The notes beneath the pieces are model-generated. The model searched no databases and was not told the DNA's origin. It saw only the letters and a program-made list of their open reading frames with translations. Of a DNA stretch of 64,000 nt, positions 25,521-33,394 are shown piece after piece. Each line of letters starts with the position of its first letter. The stretch's first letter is position 1. The position numbers and the translations under genes are program-made. The stretch is from Paenibacillus sp. BK033 (GTDB taxonomy: Bacteria > Bacillota > Bacilli > Paenibacillales > Paenibacillaceae): positions 372,001-436,000 of the forward strand of contig NZ_SLVP01000004.1 of NCBI RefSeq assembly GCF_004345425.1, given 5' to 3'.

Positions 25521-26021
25521 ATGATCAATGATTTTACGATCCGAGATGCAGGGGTAGAGGATCTGCCCCGCATCGTCGATATATACAACTCTACTATCGC
25601 ATCCCGCCAGGTAACGGCTGATCTGGAGCCCGTATCGGTGGAGAGCAGAATGAGATGGTATGACGAGCATTCACCGGATTTTCGCCCGTTATGGGTGCTG
25701 GAGGAAGACGGAAAAATAATCGCATGGCTGAGTTTCCAGTCGTTCTACGGACGCCCGGCTTACAACGCGACGGCCGAGATCAGCATTTATATCGATCAGG
25801 ATTACCGCGCGCGCGGTATCGGCTCGTTCCTGATTCAGAAGGCGCTTGAAGCCAGCCCGGGACTTGGTCTTCGCACGCTGCTCGGGTTTGTATTTGGCCA
25901 TAATGAGCCTAGCCTTGCCCTGCTCCGGAAATTCGGCTTCGAAGAGTGGGCGAACCTGCCGAAGGTAGCCGAGCTCGACGGGGTGGAGCGGGACTTGATT
26001 ATTGTCGGACGCAAGCTTTAA
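25521..26021 (+). CDS. GNAT acetyltransferase (phosphinothricin acetyltransferase-like)
   Basis: A 166-residue Gcn5-related N-acetyltransferase. Motif A with the acetyl-CoA loop is [20 protein letters not shown], and the end [19 protein letters not shown] is typical of the PAT/bar-like and YwnH-like branch, which acetylates small amino-acid analogues; the substrate is not provable. [16 protein letters not shown] at the N-terminus matches that branch. AAGGAGAG is placed for this ATG; an in-frame start at 25497 is less likely. It has its own promoter region. Confidence 0.87.
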   Translation: MINDFTIRDAGVEDLPRIVDIYNSTIASRQVTADLEPVSVESRMRWYDEHSPDFRPLWVLEEDGKIIAWLSFQSFYGRPAYNATAEISIYIDQDYRARGIGSFLIQKALEASPGLGLRTLLGFVFGHNEPSLALLRKFGFEEWANLPKVAELDGVERDLIIVGRKL

Positions 26022-26101
26022 TAACGGCTGAATTTGGTTATTCCTGCCAAATGATTTATGCTGGAGCAATAGGATGATAAGACGACAGGGGAGAATGAAC
26101 A

Positions 26102-27166
26102 TTGAGTAAGTTTTGGAGTCCGCTTACGGCTTCTTTAGTTCCTTACGTTCCTGGGGAGCAGCCGAAGGACAAAAAATACATTAAGCTGAACACCAACGAA
26201 AACCCGTACCCGCCTTCGCCTCAAGTGCTGGAGGCCATCCGGTCGGTGACAAACGACGATTTAAGGCTTTATCCCGATCCCACCTGCGATGCGCTTGTCC
26301 GGAGAATCGCCGGATATTTCGAGGTTGCCCCGAATCAAGTATTTGTAGGCAACGGTTCCGACGAAGTACTCGCCTTCGCTTTTGCGGCTTTCTTTAATCC
26401 GGCCAAACCGGTCGCGTTCGCGGACATTACATACAGCTTCTATAAGGTGTACGCGGAGTTCTTCCAGCTGAAGGCCGACATAATTCCGCTTGGCGAGCAG
26501 TTCGAGCTGCCGCTCGACGAATTCGGCCGCCGGGATACCGGAGGCATTGTTATTCCGAACCCGAATGCGCCCACGGCAATGCTGATCTCGCTTGACGATA
26601 TTCGCGCTTTGCTCGCGAGAAACCCCGATCAGGTTGTCCTGATCGACGAGGCGTATATCGATTTCGGAGGCGAGTCGGCGGCAAAGCTGGTGAACGAATA
26701 TCCGAATCTGCTTGTCGTACAGACGCTTTCGAAGTCCCGCTCGCTTGCGGGTCTGCGGGTAGGCTGGGCGCTGGGCAGCGAAGAGCTGATCGACGGGCTG
26801 AACCGCGTTAAAAATTCGTTCAATTCTTATACGCTGGACCGTCTTGCGCTTGCTGGCGCGGTAGCGGCGTTTGAGGACGAGGCTTATTTCCGGGAGACCA
26901 CGGCAAAGGTAATCGCGACACGCGAAGCGGTGACGAAGGAATTGAAAGAGCTGGGCTTTATCGTGACCGACTCGGCGGCGAACTTTGTCTTCATCTCCCA
27001 TCCGGAGCATGCGGCAGAGTTTCTGTTCCAGCAGCTGCGCGAACGAGGCGTGCTTGTCCGGTATTTCAAACAGCCCCGGATTGACCAATATTTGCGCGTT
27101 ACGGTTGGCACCGACGAAGAGATGGCGGCTTTTGCAGAGGCACTCAGGGAGATCATTAAGGGATAA
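26102..27166 (+). CDS. hisC: Histidinol-phosphate aminotransferase
   Basis: A 354-residue PLP enzyme of the HisC family, converting imidazole-acetol phosphate and glutamate to histidinol phosphate. KLNTNENPYPPSP opens the domain, VLIDEAYIDF holds the Asp that contacts PLP, and the PLP lysine is Lys211 in TLSKSRSLAGLRVG. The start is TTG with GGGGAG upstream. No other his gene lies nearby, so a stand-alone aminotransferase with a slightly different substrate (an aromatic amino acid, for example) cannot be excluded. The next gene overlaps the stop by one base. Confidence 0.87.
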   Translation: MSKFWSPLTASLVPYVPGEQPKDKKYIKLNTNENPYPPSPQVLEAIRSVTNDDLRLYPDPTCDALVRRIAGYFEVAPNQVFVGNGSDEVLAFAFAAFFNPAKPVAFADITYSFYKVYAEFFQLKADIIPLGEQFELPLDEFGRRDTGGIVIPNPNAPTAMLISLDDIRALLARNPDQVVLIDEAYIDFGGESAAKLVNEYPNLLVVQTLSKSRSLAGLRVGWALGSEELIDGLNRVKNSFNSYTLDRLALAGAVAAFEDEAYFRETTAKVIATREAVTKELKELGFIVTDSAANFVFISHPEHAAEFLFQQLRERGVLVRYFKQPRIDQYLRVTVGTDEEMAAFAEALREIIKG

Positions 27167-27597
27167 TGAAGCCGCAGGCAAAACCAGGCTATCAGCGGGC
27201 TGCATTTTTCGTTGTTCTCTTGAGCGTTATTTATGCGGTAATCGGGAATACTTTTTTTCAACTGGCCTATCGCTATAGTGCCGCTATAGATGAGGCGTAT
27301 ATCGTTTTTGCAATAACCTCGGCAGTATATGCGTTGCCTGTTATAGGACTGTTCCGCCGTAAATATTGGTATTTTGCTTTGTTTATCCCTGTTATTTGGG
27401 TGCCGATGCTAATGATTACCGGTTATCTGATGGGTGCGGTTTTTCCGATTCCCGAGGATGATTACGGCGCAGGCATGCTGCTATTGTTCATTCACGGACT
27501 GAATTTGGCAGCGGTCGTGCTTGGCGTGGCGCTTGGATTAACCGTGAACGCGGCGATTGCGGCTTGGAGGAAGTTCAGCGGGGACCAGCTAAAATAG
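27166..27597 (+). CDS. Hypothetical four-helix membrane protein
   Basis: A 143-residue membrane protein with four predicted helices (about 12-35, 42-60, 66-92 and 100-128). I do not recognise a family. Its ATG overlaps the hisC stop (TAATG), so it is translated by coupling. This suggests either a shared role or simple read-through. Confidence 0.7.
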   Translation: MKPQAKPGYQRAAFFVVLLSVIYAVIGNTFFQLAYRYSAAIDEAYIVFAITSAVYALPVIGLFRRKYWYFALFIPVIWVPMLMITGYLMGAVFPIPEDDYGAGMLLLFIHGLNLAAVVLGVALGLTVNAAIAAWRKFSGDQLK

Positions 27598-27811
27598 CTG
27601 CACCTTTCTTGGAAGGGCGGCATACGTTTTGCGGGTGAAATACAAGCATAGTGCAGAGAATACCTGCACTGTCTTCTATTCAGAAAAAGGCTAAATAAGC
27701 CTATTTCCATTTTGTTATTTTTTCGTGCTATAATGGTGGCAAGTGACTGGTTCGGATTTTTAAGTTTGATGTATAACAATCGTCGTCAGTCTTATAAATA
27801 GGAGGATTATT

Positions 27812-29491
27812 TTGAATAACCATAAAACAGAAAAGAAACTATCCATTTTTGCCTTGGGCGGCGTAGGCGAAATTGGCAAGAACATGTACGCGGTACAATA
27901 CGCGAACGACATTATTGTAATTGATTGCGGTTCCAAATTCCCGGATGAGGAGCTTCTCGGCATCGACATCATCGTGCCGGACATTACGTACCTCATCGAG
28001 AACAAGGACAAGGTAAGAGCCTTGCTCATCACGCACGGCCATGAGGATCACATCGGCGGCCTGCCGTACATTCTGAAGCAGCTAAGCATGCCCGTCTATG
28101 CTAGCCGTCTCACAATGGGATTGATCGAAGGGAAACTGAAGGAAGCCGGACTTCTCGGTTCGACGGAACGGCATCTGATTCATTCCGATTCGGAGATCAA
28201 GCTGGGAACGATGAAGGCGTCATTCTTCAAGACGAACCACAGTATTCCGGACTCCCTCGGCATCGTATTGGATACGCCGGAAGGCGTCGTTGTCCATACG
28301 GGCGACTTCAAGTTCGATCAAACCCCGGTAGGCGACTATCATGCGGATATTCACCGGATGGCCGAGATTGGGAAGAAAGGCGTCCTCGCTTTGCTATCGG
28401 AGAGCACAAATGCCGAACGTCCAGGCTTTACGCCATCGGAACGGATCGTCGGCGCGAACTTCATTGATGCTTTCCGCAAGGCGGAACGCCGCGTGATCGT
28501 CTCTACCTTCGCCTCGAACGTGCACCGTCTGCAGCAGGTTGTGGATGCAGCGGCGGCATCGGGACGGAAGCTGGCGATTATCGGACGCAGTATGGTCAAC
28601 ATGATTACCATTGCTTCGGAGCTGGGCTATCTCGATATCCCGGACGGCATGCTGATCGAGACGAACGAAGTGAACCGCTATGCGGATAATCAAGTCGTTA
28701 TTCTTTGCACAGGCAGCCAAGGCGAGCCCATGTCCGCTCTTACGCGGATGGCCCGTTCGAATCACCGTCAGGTGGAAATTCTGGAAGGCGATACGGTTAT
28801 TATTTCGGCAACGCCAATTCCGGGTAACGAACGCAGCATCGGACGTACGGTGGACGAGCTGTTCCGCCTCGGCGCGAATGTGATTTACGGCTCCGGCACG
28901 CAAACAGGCATGCACGTATCCGGCCACGGCAGCCAGGAAGAGCTGAAGCTGATGCTTCAATTGATGGCTCCCAAGTATTTCATTCCGATTCACGGGGAAT
29001 ACCGGATGCAGCTCCATCACAAGAAGCTGGCTGAAGCCGTTGGCGTCGAGCAAGGCAATACCTTCATCGTGGATAACGGTGAAATCGTAGAAATCGTAAA
29101 CGGCGATGCACGCAAATCCGGCAAAGTGCCGGCTGGCAATACGTATATCGACGGACTTGGTATCGGAGACGTTGGCAATATCGTACTTCGTGACCGCAAG
29201 CACCTGTCCCAGGACGGCATTCTTGTTGTTGTCGTAACTATCAGCAAGCAGGACAAGACGATTAAGTCGGGACCGGATATTATCTCCCGCGGCTTCGTCT
29301 ATGTACGGGAGTCGGAAGGACTGCTTGAGGAAGCAGGCAGAATTGTGACAAGAACGATTACGAAATCCATCAGCGATAACGTAAACCAATGGACAACACT
29401 TAAATCAAACGTAAAAGACGCGCTTGGACGATTCTTATATGAACAAACGAAAAGAAAGCCGATGATCCTTCCTATCATCATGGAAGTGTAA
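27812..29491 (+). CDS. rnj: Ribonuclease J
   Basis: A 559-residue metallo-beta-lactamase/beta-CASP ribonuclease that acts in mRNA decay and rRNA maturation with endo- and 5'-3' exonuclease activity. The zinc motif HGHEDH (75-80) is intact, as in catalytically strong RNase J1; RNase J2 of B. subtilis has a changed motif. Other matches are HTGDFKFDQTPVG, CTGSQGEPMSALTRMA and HVSGHGSQEELKLM, and it ends in TKRKPMILPIIMEV like both paralogues. The start is TTG with AGGAGG. A TATAAT-type -10 lies in 27730-27736. It is more J1-like than J2-like by these motifs. Confidence 0.93.
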   Translation: MNNHKTEKKLSIFALGGVGEIGKNMYAVQYANDIIVIDCGSKFPDEELLGIDIIVPDITYLIENKDKVRALLITHGHEDHIGGLPYILKQLSMPVYASRLTMGLIEGKLKEAGLLGSTERHLIHSDSEIKLGTMKASFFKTNHSIPDSLGIVLDTPEGVVVHTGDFKFDQTPVGDYHADIHRMAEIGKKGVLALLSESTNAERPGFTPSERIVGANFIDAFRKAERRVIVSTFASNVHRLQQVVDAAAASGRKLAIIGRSMVNMITIASELGYLDIPDGMLIETNEVNRYADNQVVILCTGSQGEPMSALTRMARSNHRQVEILEGDTVIISATPIPGNERSIGRTVDELFRLGANVIYGSGTQTGMHVSGHGSQEELKLMLQLMAPKYFIPIHGEYRMQLHHKKLAEAVGVEQGNTFIVDNGEIVEIVNGDARKSGKVPAGNTYIDGLGIGDVGNIVLRDRKHLSQDGILVVVVTISKQDKTIKSGPDIISRGFVYVRESEGLLEEAGRIVTRTITKSISDNVNQWTTLKSNVKDALGRFLYEQTKRKPMILPIIMEV

Positions 29492-29546
29492 TCGGCACCT
29501 AACCAGTCCACTTCTTTTTGTTTAGTGAGCCGATATACACACTAAA

Positions 29547-29587
29547 GGGGCTGTCCCGTTAGCTGATTAAGCTATTGGGACAGCCCC
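29547..29587. terminator. Bidirectional terminator between rnj and the ykkCD pair
   Basis: Perfect 11-base arms GGGGCTGTCCC/GGGACAGCCCC with an inner TAGCT/AGCTA stem. The T run is weak on both sides (TTTAG on the - strand). Confidence 0.7.
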
Positions 29588-29607
29588 CTGCTGCGTTCTT
29601 GCCGCCA

Positions 29608-29922
29608 TTAGGCTGCCAGCTTGAGGCCAACAACGGATCCGATAATGAGGGTGATGAAGAAGATCCGGAGCATGGTTTTCGGCTCGCCGTACAGAACCAT
29701 GCCTAGAACCGCCCCGCCGGTAGCGCCGATACCCGTCCAAATCGCGTAAGCGATACTCATCTCGAGAGTTTGCATGGCAAAGGACAGGCAGGCAAAGCTC
29801 ATGCCGAAGCCAATTAGCAGGAGTGCAATGTTTTTTACGCTTTTCTTCGCGTTGACCTTGTTCATCATAACGACGCCCAGCATTTCGAACAGACCCGCGC
29901 AGATTAATGCCAACCAGTTCAT
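29608..29922 (-). CDS. ykkD: Small multidrug resistance (SMR) family subunit, YkkD-like
   Basis: A 104-residue four-helix SMR transporter. The first helix keeps the essential Glu ([17 protein letters not shown]) and the fourth-helix end is [15 protein letters not shown]. Next to an SMR partner and behind a guanidine-I riboswitch, it is the second half of a YkkC/YkkD-type heterodimer that exports guanidinium in exchange for protons. The start overlaps the upstream gene stop (ATGA), so the two subunits are made together. Confidence 0.9.
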   Translation of the reverse strand: MNWLALICAGLFEMLGVVMMNKVNAKKSVKNIALLLIGFGMSFACLSFAMQTLEMSIAYAIWTGIGATGGAVLGMVLYGEPKTMLRIFFITLIIGSVVGLKLAA

Positions 29923-30275
29923 TTGGTGGATGCTCCTTTCTTCTCGCCCGCATTGGCGTGCTCCGGCGTAATAAGCTTCAGACCGATAATGCCAATTAAA
30001 AGAAGGGCGATAAACAACAATTTAGCCGCATGAAGCGGATGCCCAAAAAAGACGGATTCCGAAATAACCGTACCGGTTGTGCCTAATCCTACAAAAACCG
30101 CATATACCGTGCCGACAGGAAGCTCGCCGCTTGCTTTGATAAGCAGGGCGAAGCTGAGCGCAATCGCAATAAACGTCCCCGTCCAGCTCCAGACATGGTC
30201 CGCATGCTTGAGCCCGGTGACCCACATGACTTCAAATACGGCAGCAACATACACTTGCAACCATTGCTTTTTCAT
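29919..30275 (-). CDS. ykkC: Small multidrug resistance (SMR) family subunit, YkkC-like
   Basis: A 118-residue four-helix SMR protein with the essential first-helix Glu ([16 protein letters not shown]) and the later [15 protein letters not shown] stretch. It has a charged C-terminal tail of about 14 residues. GGGGGAAGG precedes the ATG. It is the first gene after the guanidine-I riboswitch, so it should be expressed when free guanidine rises. Guanidinium export by such riboswitch-linked SMR proteins is established; that this pair works as a heterodimer is inferred from the B. subtilis YkkC/YkkD example. Confidence 0.9.
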   Translation of the reverse strand: MKKQWLQVYVAAVFEVMWVTGLKHADHVWSWTGTFIAIALSFALLIKASGELPVGTVYAVFVGLGTTGTVISESVFFGHPLHAAKLLFIALLLIGIIGLKLITPEHANAGEKKGASTK

Positions 30276-30312
30276 GAAAATCCTTCCCCCTTACACGTGA
30301 TGTAATATTTAA

Positions 30313-30456
30313 AAAGACAAAAATAAAACCCGGGAGTACACTGCTGGCGCAGGCGACTCCCAGGTTTTTATCCTTCCGTGATCACAGCTATCGCTGTGCG
30401 TTTTCCCTCGGACCAGACCCAAGCAACTCGCTTAGCGGAACCCTAGAAAACCACTA
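30313..30456 (-). promoter_or_regulatory. Guanidine-I riboswitch (ykkC motif) with terminator
   Basis: On the - strand, the core reads CTAGGGTTCCGC, then GGTCTGGTCCGAGGGAAAAC, a variable stem (CACAGCGATAGCTGTG), and CACGGAAGGATAAAAACC. This is the conserved guanidine-I aptamer. It runs straight into an expression-platform terminator: arms AACCTGGGAGT and ACTCCCGGGTT (30327-30337 and 30356-30366), then TTTATTTTT. Guanidine binding is known to stabilise the aptamer and prevent terminator formation, turning the downstream ykkCD genes on. Confidence 0.95.
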
Positions 30457-30462
30457 ACCCGT

Positions 30463-30490
30463 ATTATACACACTTCCTTCAGAAGATCAA
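30463..30490 (-). promoter_or_regulatory. Promoter for the guanidine riboswitch transcript
   Basis: On the - strand: -35 TTGATC (30485-30490), a 16-base spacer, and a perfect -10 TATAAT (30463-30468), just upstream of the aptamer. Confidence 0.75.
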
Positions 30491-30503
30491 GGTCAGGAAA
30501 CGG

Positions 30504-30582
30504 ATAAAAAATGGCGGTACCCACGCGGAGGGAGCTTTCAGTCGCGCCAGGACTGAGCTCGCTTCCGGTGCAGGCACCGCCA
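30504..30582 (-). terminator. Long hairpin terminator after the 69-residue gene
   Basis: On the - strand, outer arms TGGCGGT/ACCGCCA (30576-30582 and 30512-30518) enclose further pairing (CGGAAG...CCTCCG and GAGCTCAGTC...GACTGAAAGCTC) and lead into TTTTTTAT. It is unusually long for a terminator. Confidence 0.6.
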
Positions 30583-30619
30583 ACATGAAACTGCGGATTA
30601 CGGCTGAATCAAAAGCTTA

Positions 30620-30829
30620 TCAGGAATGCTCGGCGTCGAATGAAGCCGCAAGCTCCTTGGCGCGTGCTTCATCGTTGCTGCGTACATGAAGCCGTTTCAA
30701 GGAGCCATCCAGGGTAACCTTTGATTTTAACCCGTTTGTTTTGAAATACGCATGAAGCCTGTCGATTTCATCAGCCCGGGATCCGGCTTCAGTCCGGAAG
30801 GCAGTCCATCGGTTCCACCACAGCACCAT
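30620..30829 (-). CDS. Hypothetical 69-residue protein
   Basis: Begins MVLWWNRWTAFRTEAGS, then a charged DEIDRLHAYFKTNGLKSK segment and a basic/acidic end. The start is chosen because GAAGGAGG lies 10 bases upstream; the frame stays open to 30898 but that leader would absorb the ribosome binding site. The shape (aromatic start, alternating short helix and strand) suggests a small alpha/beta protein; no family is recognised. It is divergent from the aldo/keto reductase at 31022. Confidence 0.6.
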   Translation of the reverse strand: MVLWWNRWTAFRTEAGSRADEIDRLHAYFKTNGLKSKVTLDGSLKRLHVRSNDEARAKELAASFDAEHS

Positions 30830-31021
30830 CCCTAACACACCTCCTTCGCCTGCTGATTCGCCATTCCGTACATATGTATTCGCCTCTCCCATCATCATGA
30901 CAGGTTTGTTGGGAACATCCCGCTAATTTATCGTTAGCGCCTTCATTGTTCATGGCGGAAGATCAATGGTAAAATAGGGGAGCTGAGAAGCAGCATTTTA
31001 GAATGAGGGAGGAGAAGAGTT

Positions 31022-31855
31022 GTGAGCAAATTTACATCCATTACGCAAACCACGGAATTGAACAACGGAATTCGGATGCCTTGGCTTGGTTTTGGCGTAT
31101 TCAAAACAAAGGAAGGCGCAGAGGTTGAGCAAGCGGTTACGGATGCCCTTGAGGCAGGCTACCGCAGCATCGATACGGCGGCGATCTACGGTAATGAAGA
31201 GGGCGTAGGCAACGCGATTGCCGCAAGCGGTCTAAAGCGTGAGGAGCTGTTCGTTACGACAAAGGTATGGAACAGCAGCCAAGGCTTCGAGAGCACGCTG
31301 AAGGCCTTCGAGGAAAGCCGCCGCAAGCTGAAGCTGGACGTTATCGATTTGTATCTCGTTCACTGGCCGGTGGCCGGTAAATACAAGGATACTTATCGCG
31401 CTTTGGAGAAGCTGTACAAGGAAGGGCATGTGCGGGCGATTGGCGTCAGCAACTTCCTGATTCCTCATTTGGACGATCTGCTTGGCAGCTGCGAGGTGGT
31501 GCCTGCGGTGAACCAGGTGGAGTTCCAGCCTTATCTGACTCAACCTGAGCTGCAAAGCTATTGCAAGGAGCGGGGCATTCAGCTTGAAGCTTGGAGTCCG
31601 CTGCTTCAGGGCAATCTCGATGTCCCTCTTCTGCAGGAGATCGGACAAGCTCACGGCAAATCGGCCGCGCAGGTTATATTGCGCTGGGATTTGCAATGCG
31701 GCGTCGTCACCATTCCGAAATCGGTTACGAAGAGCCGAATTATCGAGAACGCGGATATATTCGACTTCGAGCTGACCGCCGAAGAGGTGGAGAAGATCAA
31801 CGGCCTCAATATCGGCCGCCGCTATGGATCGGACCCCATGAATTTCAATTTCTAA
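31022..31855 (+). CDS. Aldo/keto reductase (AKR5-like)
   Basis: A 277-residue short-type aldo/keto reductase, as in YvgN and 2,5-diketogluconate reductases. Tetrad: SIDTAAIYGNE (Asp, Tyr), TTKVWNSSQG (Lys) and YLVHWPVAG (His); the NADPH site is at IPKSVTKSRIIENADIFDF. Such enzymes reduce methylglyoxal and other aldehydes. The start is GTG with GGGAGGAGAAG upstream. It is a single-gene unit with its own promoter. Confidence 0.93.
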   Translation: MSKFTSITQTTELNNGIRMPWLGFGVFKTKEGAEVEQAVTDALEAGYRSIDTAAIYGNEEGVGNAIAASGLKREELFVTTKVWNSSQGFESTLKAFEESRRKLKLDVIDLYLVHWPVAGKYKDTYRALEKLYKEGHVRAIGVSNFLIPHLDDLLGSCEVVPAVNQVEFQPYLTQPELQSYCKERGIQLEAWSPLLQGNLDVPLLQEIGQAHGKSAAQVILRWDLQCGVVTIPKSVTKSRIIENADIFDFELTAEEVEKINGLNIGRRYGSDPMNFNF

Positions 31856-31930
31856 CCAACAAGCATTGCGAATAAGGGGGATGCCGCCGTCGCACCCTAT
31901 GACTGTGTCGGAAATCGGGCGGCCTTGCTA

Positions 31931-31964
31931 TTGACATTGTTAACTGTAATTGATATTATTACAG
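31931..31964 (+). promoter_or_regulatory. Rrf2-gene promoter with inverted-repeat operator
   Basis: TTGACA (31931-31936), a 17-base spacer, and TATTAT (31954-31959). The inverted repeat CTGTAAT/ATTACAG (31944-31950 and 31958-31964) covers the -10, fitting autorepression by the Rrf2 protein. Confidence 0.6.
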
Positions 31965-31988
31965 TACTAAACAGGGAGGCCGTTCACA

Positions 31989-32414
31989 TTGAACAGCGAA
32001 TTTACGATTGCCGTACACAGTCTCGTTTATTTAGCCTATCTGCCCGAGCGGATGGCAAGCAGTGAGATGATCGCCGACAACGTAGGCACGCACTCCGCGC
32101 GCGTCCGCAAAGTCATGAGCGGATTGCGCAAAAGCGGCTTTGTCGATACACGAGAAGGCGCTGGAGGCGGCTACAGGCTTACAATTGATCCAGATGTCGT
32201 TACGCTTGGCGATGTATACCGCGTCATGGCGCAGGGCTCGTTTATCCCGAGCTGGTGCTCGGGTGATCCGGGCATGGATTGCGTCGTTGGCTCGAATATG
32301 AACCAGGTGATGTTCGGGATCTTCTGTACAGCCGAGAAGCAGCTGGAAGGCTACTTCAGCGGCATCACGATTTCCGATGTACTGAAGCAGATTCATGCTT
32401 GTGGTTGCGATTAG
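31989..32414 (+). CDS. Rrf2 family transcriptional regulator
   Basis: A 141-residue winged-helix regulator. The N-terminus FTIAVHSLVYLAYL and the HTH (SSEMIADNVGTHSARVRKVMSGLRKSG, not quoted in full as a motif) with REGAGGGYRL are standard Rrf2. The C-terminal part has cysteines in SWCSGDPGMDC, FCTAEK and IHACGCD. The spacing differs from the three-Cys Fe-S loop of IscR, so thiol or metal sensing is possible but not shown. The start is TTG after GGGAGG. Thioredoxin follows 64 bases later on the same strand, and an inverted repeat covers the promoter. Confidence 0.87.
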   Translation: MNSEFTIAVHSLVYLAYLPERMASSEMIADNVGTHSARVRKVMSGLRKSGFVDTREGAGGGYRLTIDPDVVTLGDVYRVMAQGSFIPSWCSGDPGMDCVVGSNMNQVMFGIFCTAEKQLEGYFSGITISDVLKQIHACGCD

Positions 32415-32478
32415 GCTACAATAAGACGGTACGTGGCGGAGTTCCCTTATCATATTATTTTGGAGAGGATGATTGACA

Positions 32479-32790
32479 ATGGCAGTAGCATTGACAAAAG
32501 ATAACTTTGCAACTAGCGTGGAAAACGGCGTTTCTCTGGTAGACTTCTGGGCACCTTGGTGCGGACCTTGCAAAATGCAGCTCCCTATCGTGGAAGAGCT
32601 CGCAACTGAACTGGAAGGCCAAGCTACAATCGCGAAAATCAACGTTGACGAAGAGCCGGAATTGGCTTCCCAATTCGGCGTAATGAGCATTCCTACGCTG
32701 ATCCTGTTCAAAGACGGTCAACCCGTTGACAAAATGGTAGGCGTACAAAGCAAAGACGCTCTGAAAGCAAAAATCTCCGGCCAACTGTAA
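32479..32790 (+). CDS. trxA: Thioredoxin
   Basis: A 103-residue thioredoxin with the active site WCGPC (Cys28, Cys31), the preceding VDFWAPW, and the cis-Pro loop in VMSIPTLILFKDG. It is the general protein disulphide reductant in the cytoplasm and the likely electron source for the Bcp and GPx-type peroxidases in this window. GAGAGGATG precedes the ATG. It lies after the Rrf2 gene and may be partly co-transcribed with it. A strong terminator ends the gene. Confidence 0.97.
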   Translation: MAVALTKDNFATSVENGVSLVDFWAPWCGPCKMQLPIVEELATELEGQATIAKINVDEEPELASQFGVMSIPTLILFKDGQPVDKMVGVQSKDALKAKISGQL

Positions 32791-32808
32791 GAATTGGCTA
32801 AATAGCAT

Positions 32809-32853
32809 GAAAAGCCAGGGATCTGCGCATAACGCAGGTTTCTGGCTTTTTTT
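32809..32853 (+). terminator. Rho-independent terminator after trxA
   Basis: Arms AAAGCCAG/CTGGCTTT with an inner CTGCG/CGCAG stem, then T7. Confidence 0.92.
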
Positions 32854-32881
32854 CGTCTTCTCAATGCGGCAAGGCGCCTCT

Positions 32882-33060
32882 TCAGGAAGGCGCGCGACCA
32901 ACTTTTTGTATGCGCGGTAACAAATGGTGCTTGCTGATAAAAAACTTGGCGGACAGCTCGCCCAGCGTAACGTTCTCGGCGATCCGTTCGTTTAAATACG
33001 CAAGGATTGGTGCAATCGATTTGGCGGCAGCAAAATCCCGCAAAGCGTCGTGATGCCGCT
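32882..33060 (-). pseudogene. Remnant of an AraC-family regulator
   Basis: On the - strand the frame reads AKSIAPILAYLNERIAENVT, then LGELSAKFFISKHHLLPRI, then QKVGRAPS and a stop. This matches the first helix-turn-helix of AraC regulators. The N-terminal sensor domain and the second helix-turn-helix are missing, and the frame upstream of 33060 no longer resembles the family. It abuts a + strand isomerase remnant. Confidence 0.6.
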
Positions 33061-33067
33061 GAAGTAG

Positions 33068-33178
33068 CCGGCCATTCTGAAGACGCTTGAGCAGACGAAC
33101 GCCAAGTACCTGCTTGTGGAGCAGTTCGAATGCCTGCAAACCGGCTATAACAATCTGGCCGCGCTTGGCTGCCGCTAG
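33068..33178 (+). pseudogene. Remnant of a sugar phosphate isomerase/epimerase (TIM barrel) C-terminus
   Basis: A 36-codon frame reads PAILKTLEQTNAKYLLVEQF followed by ECLQTGYNNLAALGCR and a stop. This has the pattern of the last strand and helix of xylose-isomerase-like TIM barrels. The codon before it is TAG where the family often has Trp (TGG). The rest of the gene is gone, but its terminator survives at 33257-33288. Confidence 0.55.
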
Positions 33179-33256
33179 GAGGCAGGGAGCAGAAGTCTGT
33201 CCGGCTGGAGAGTTGAAATAACGGATAGCGGCATTCATGCGCATAGAGTCTACTGG

Positions 33257-33288
33257 ACAAGCGGAGCGATAAGCTCCGCTTGTTTTTT
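33257..33288 (+). terminator. Orphan rho-independent terminator
   Basis: Perfect 11-base arms ACAAGCGGAGC/GCTCCGCTTGT around a 5-base loop, followed by T6. No intact gene precedes it; it most likely belonged to the isomerase remnant. Confidence 0.85.
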
Positions 33289-33394
33289 CGTGGAATGGAT
33301 AACATGAAAATATTGGGTTGGGACGCAACTTCCGGCGAAGCTGCCGCGTCTATTTAGCTGATTAACAAGAATGGAAAAGCATAGGAGGTTCGTT

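Noticed and set aside
30504-30582. T-box-like sequence (GGCGGTACC) on the + strand
   Set aside because: The order of bases does not match the T-box core, no specifier stem is visible, and no synthetase or amino acid gene follows on that strand. A terminator on the - strand explains it better.
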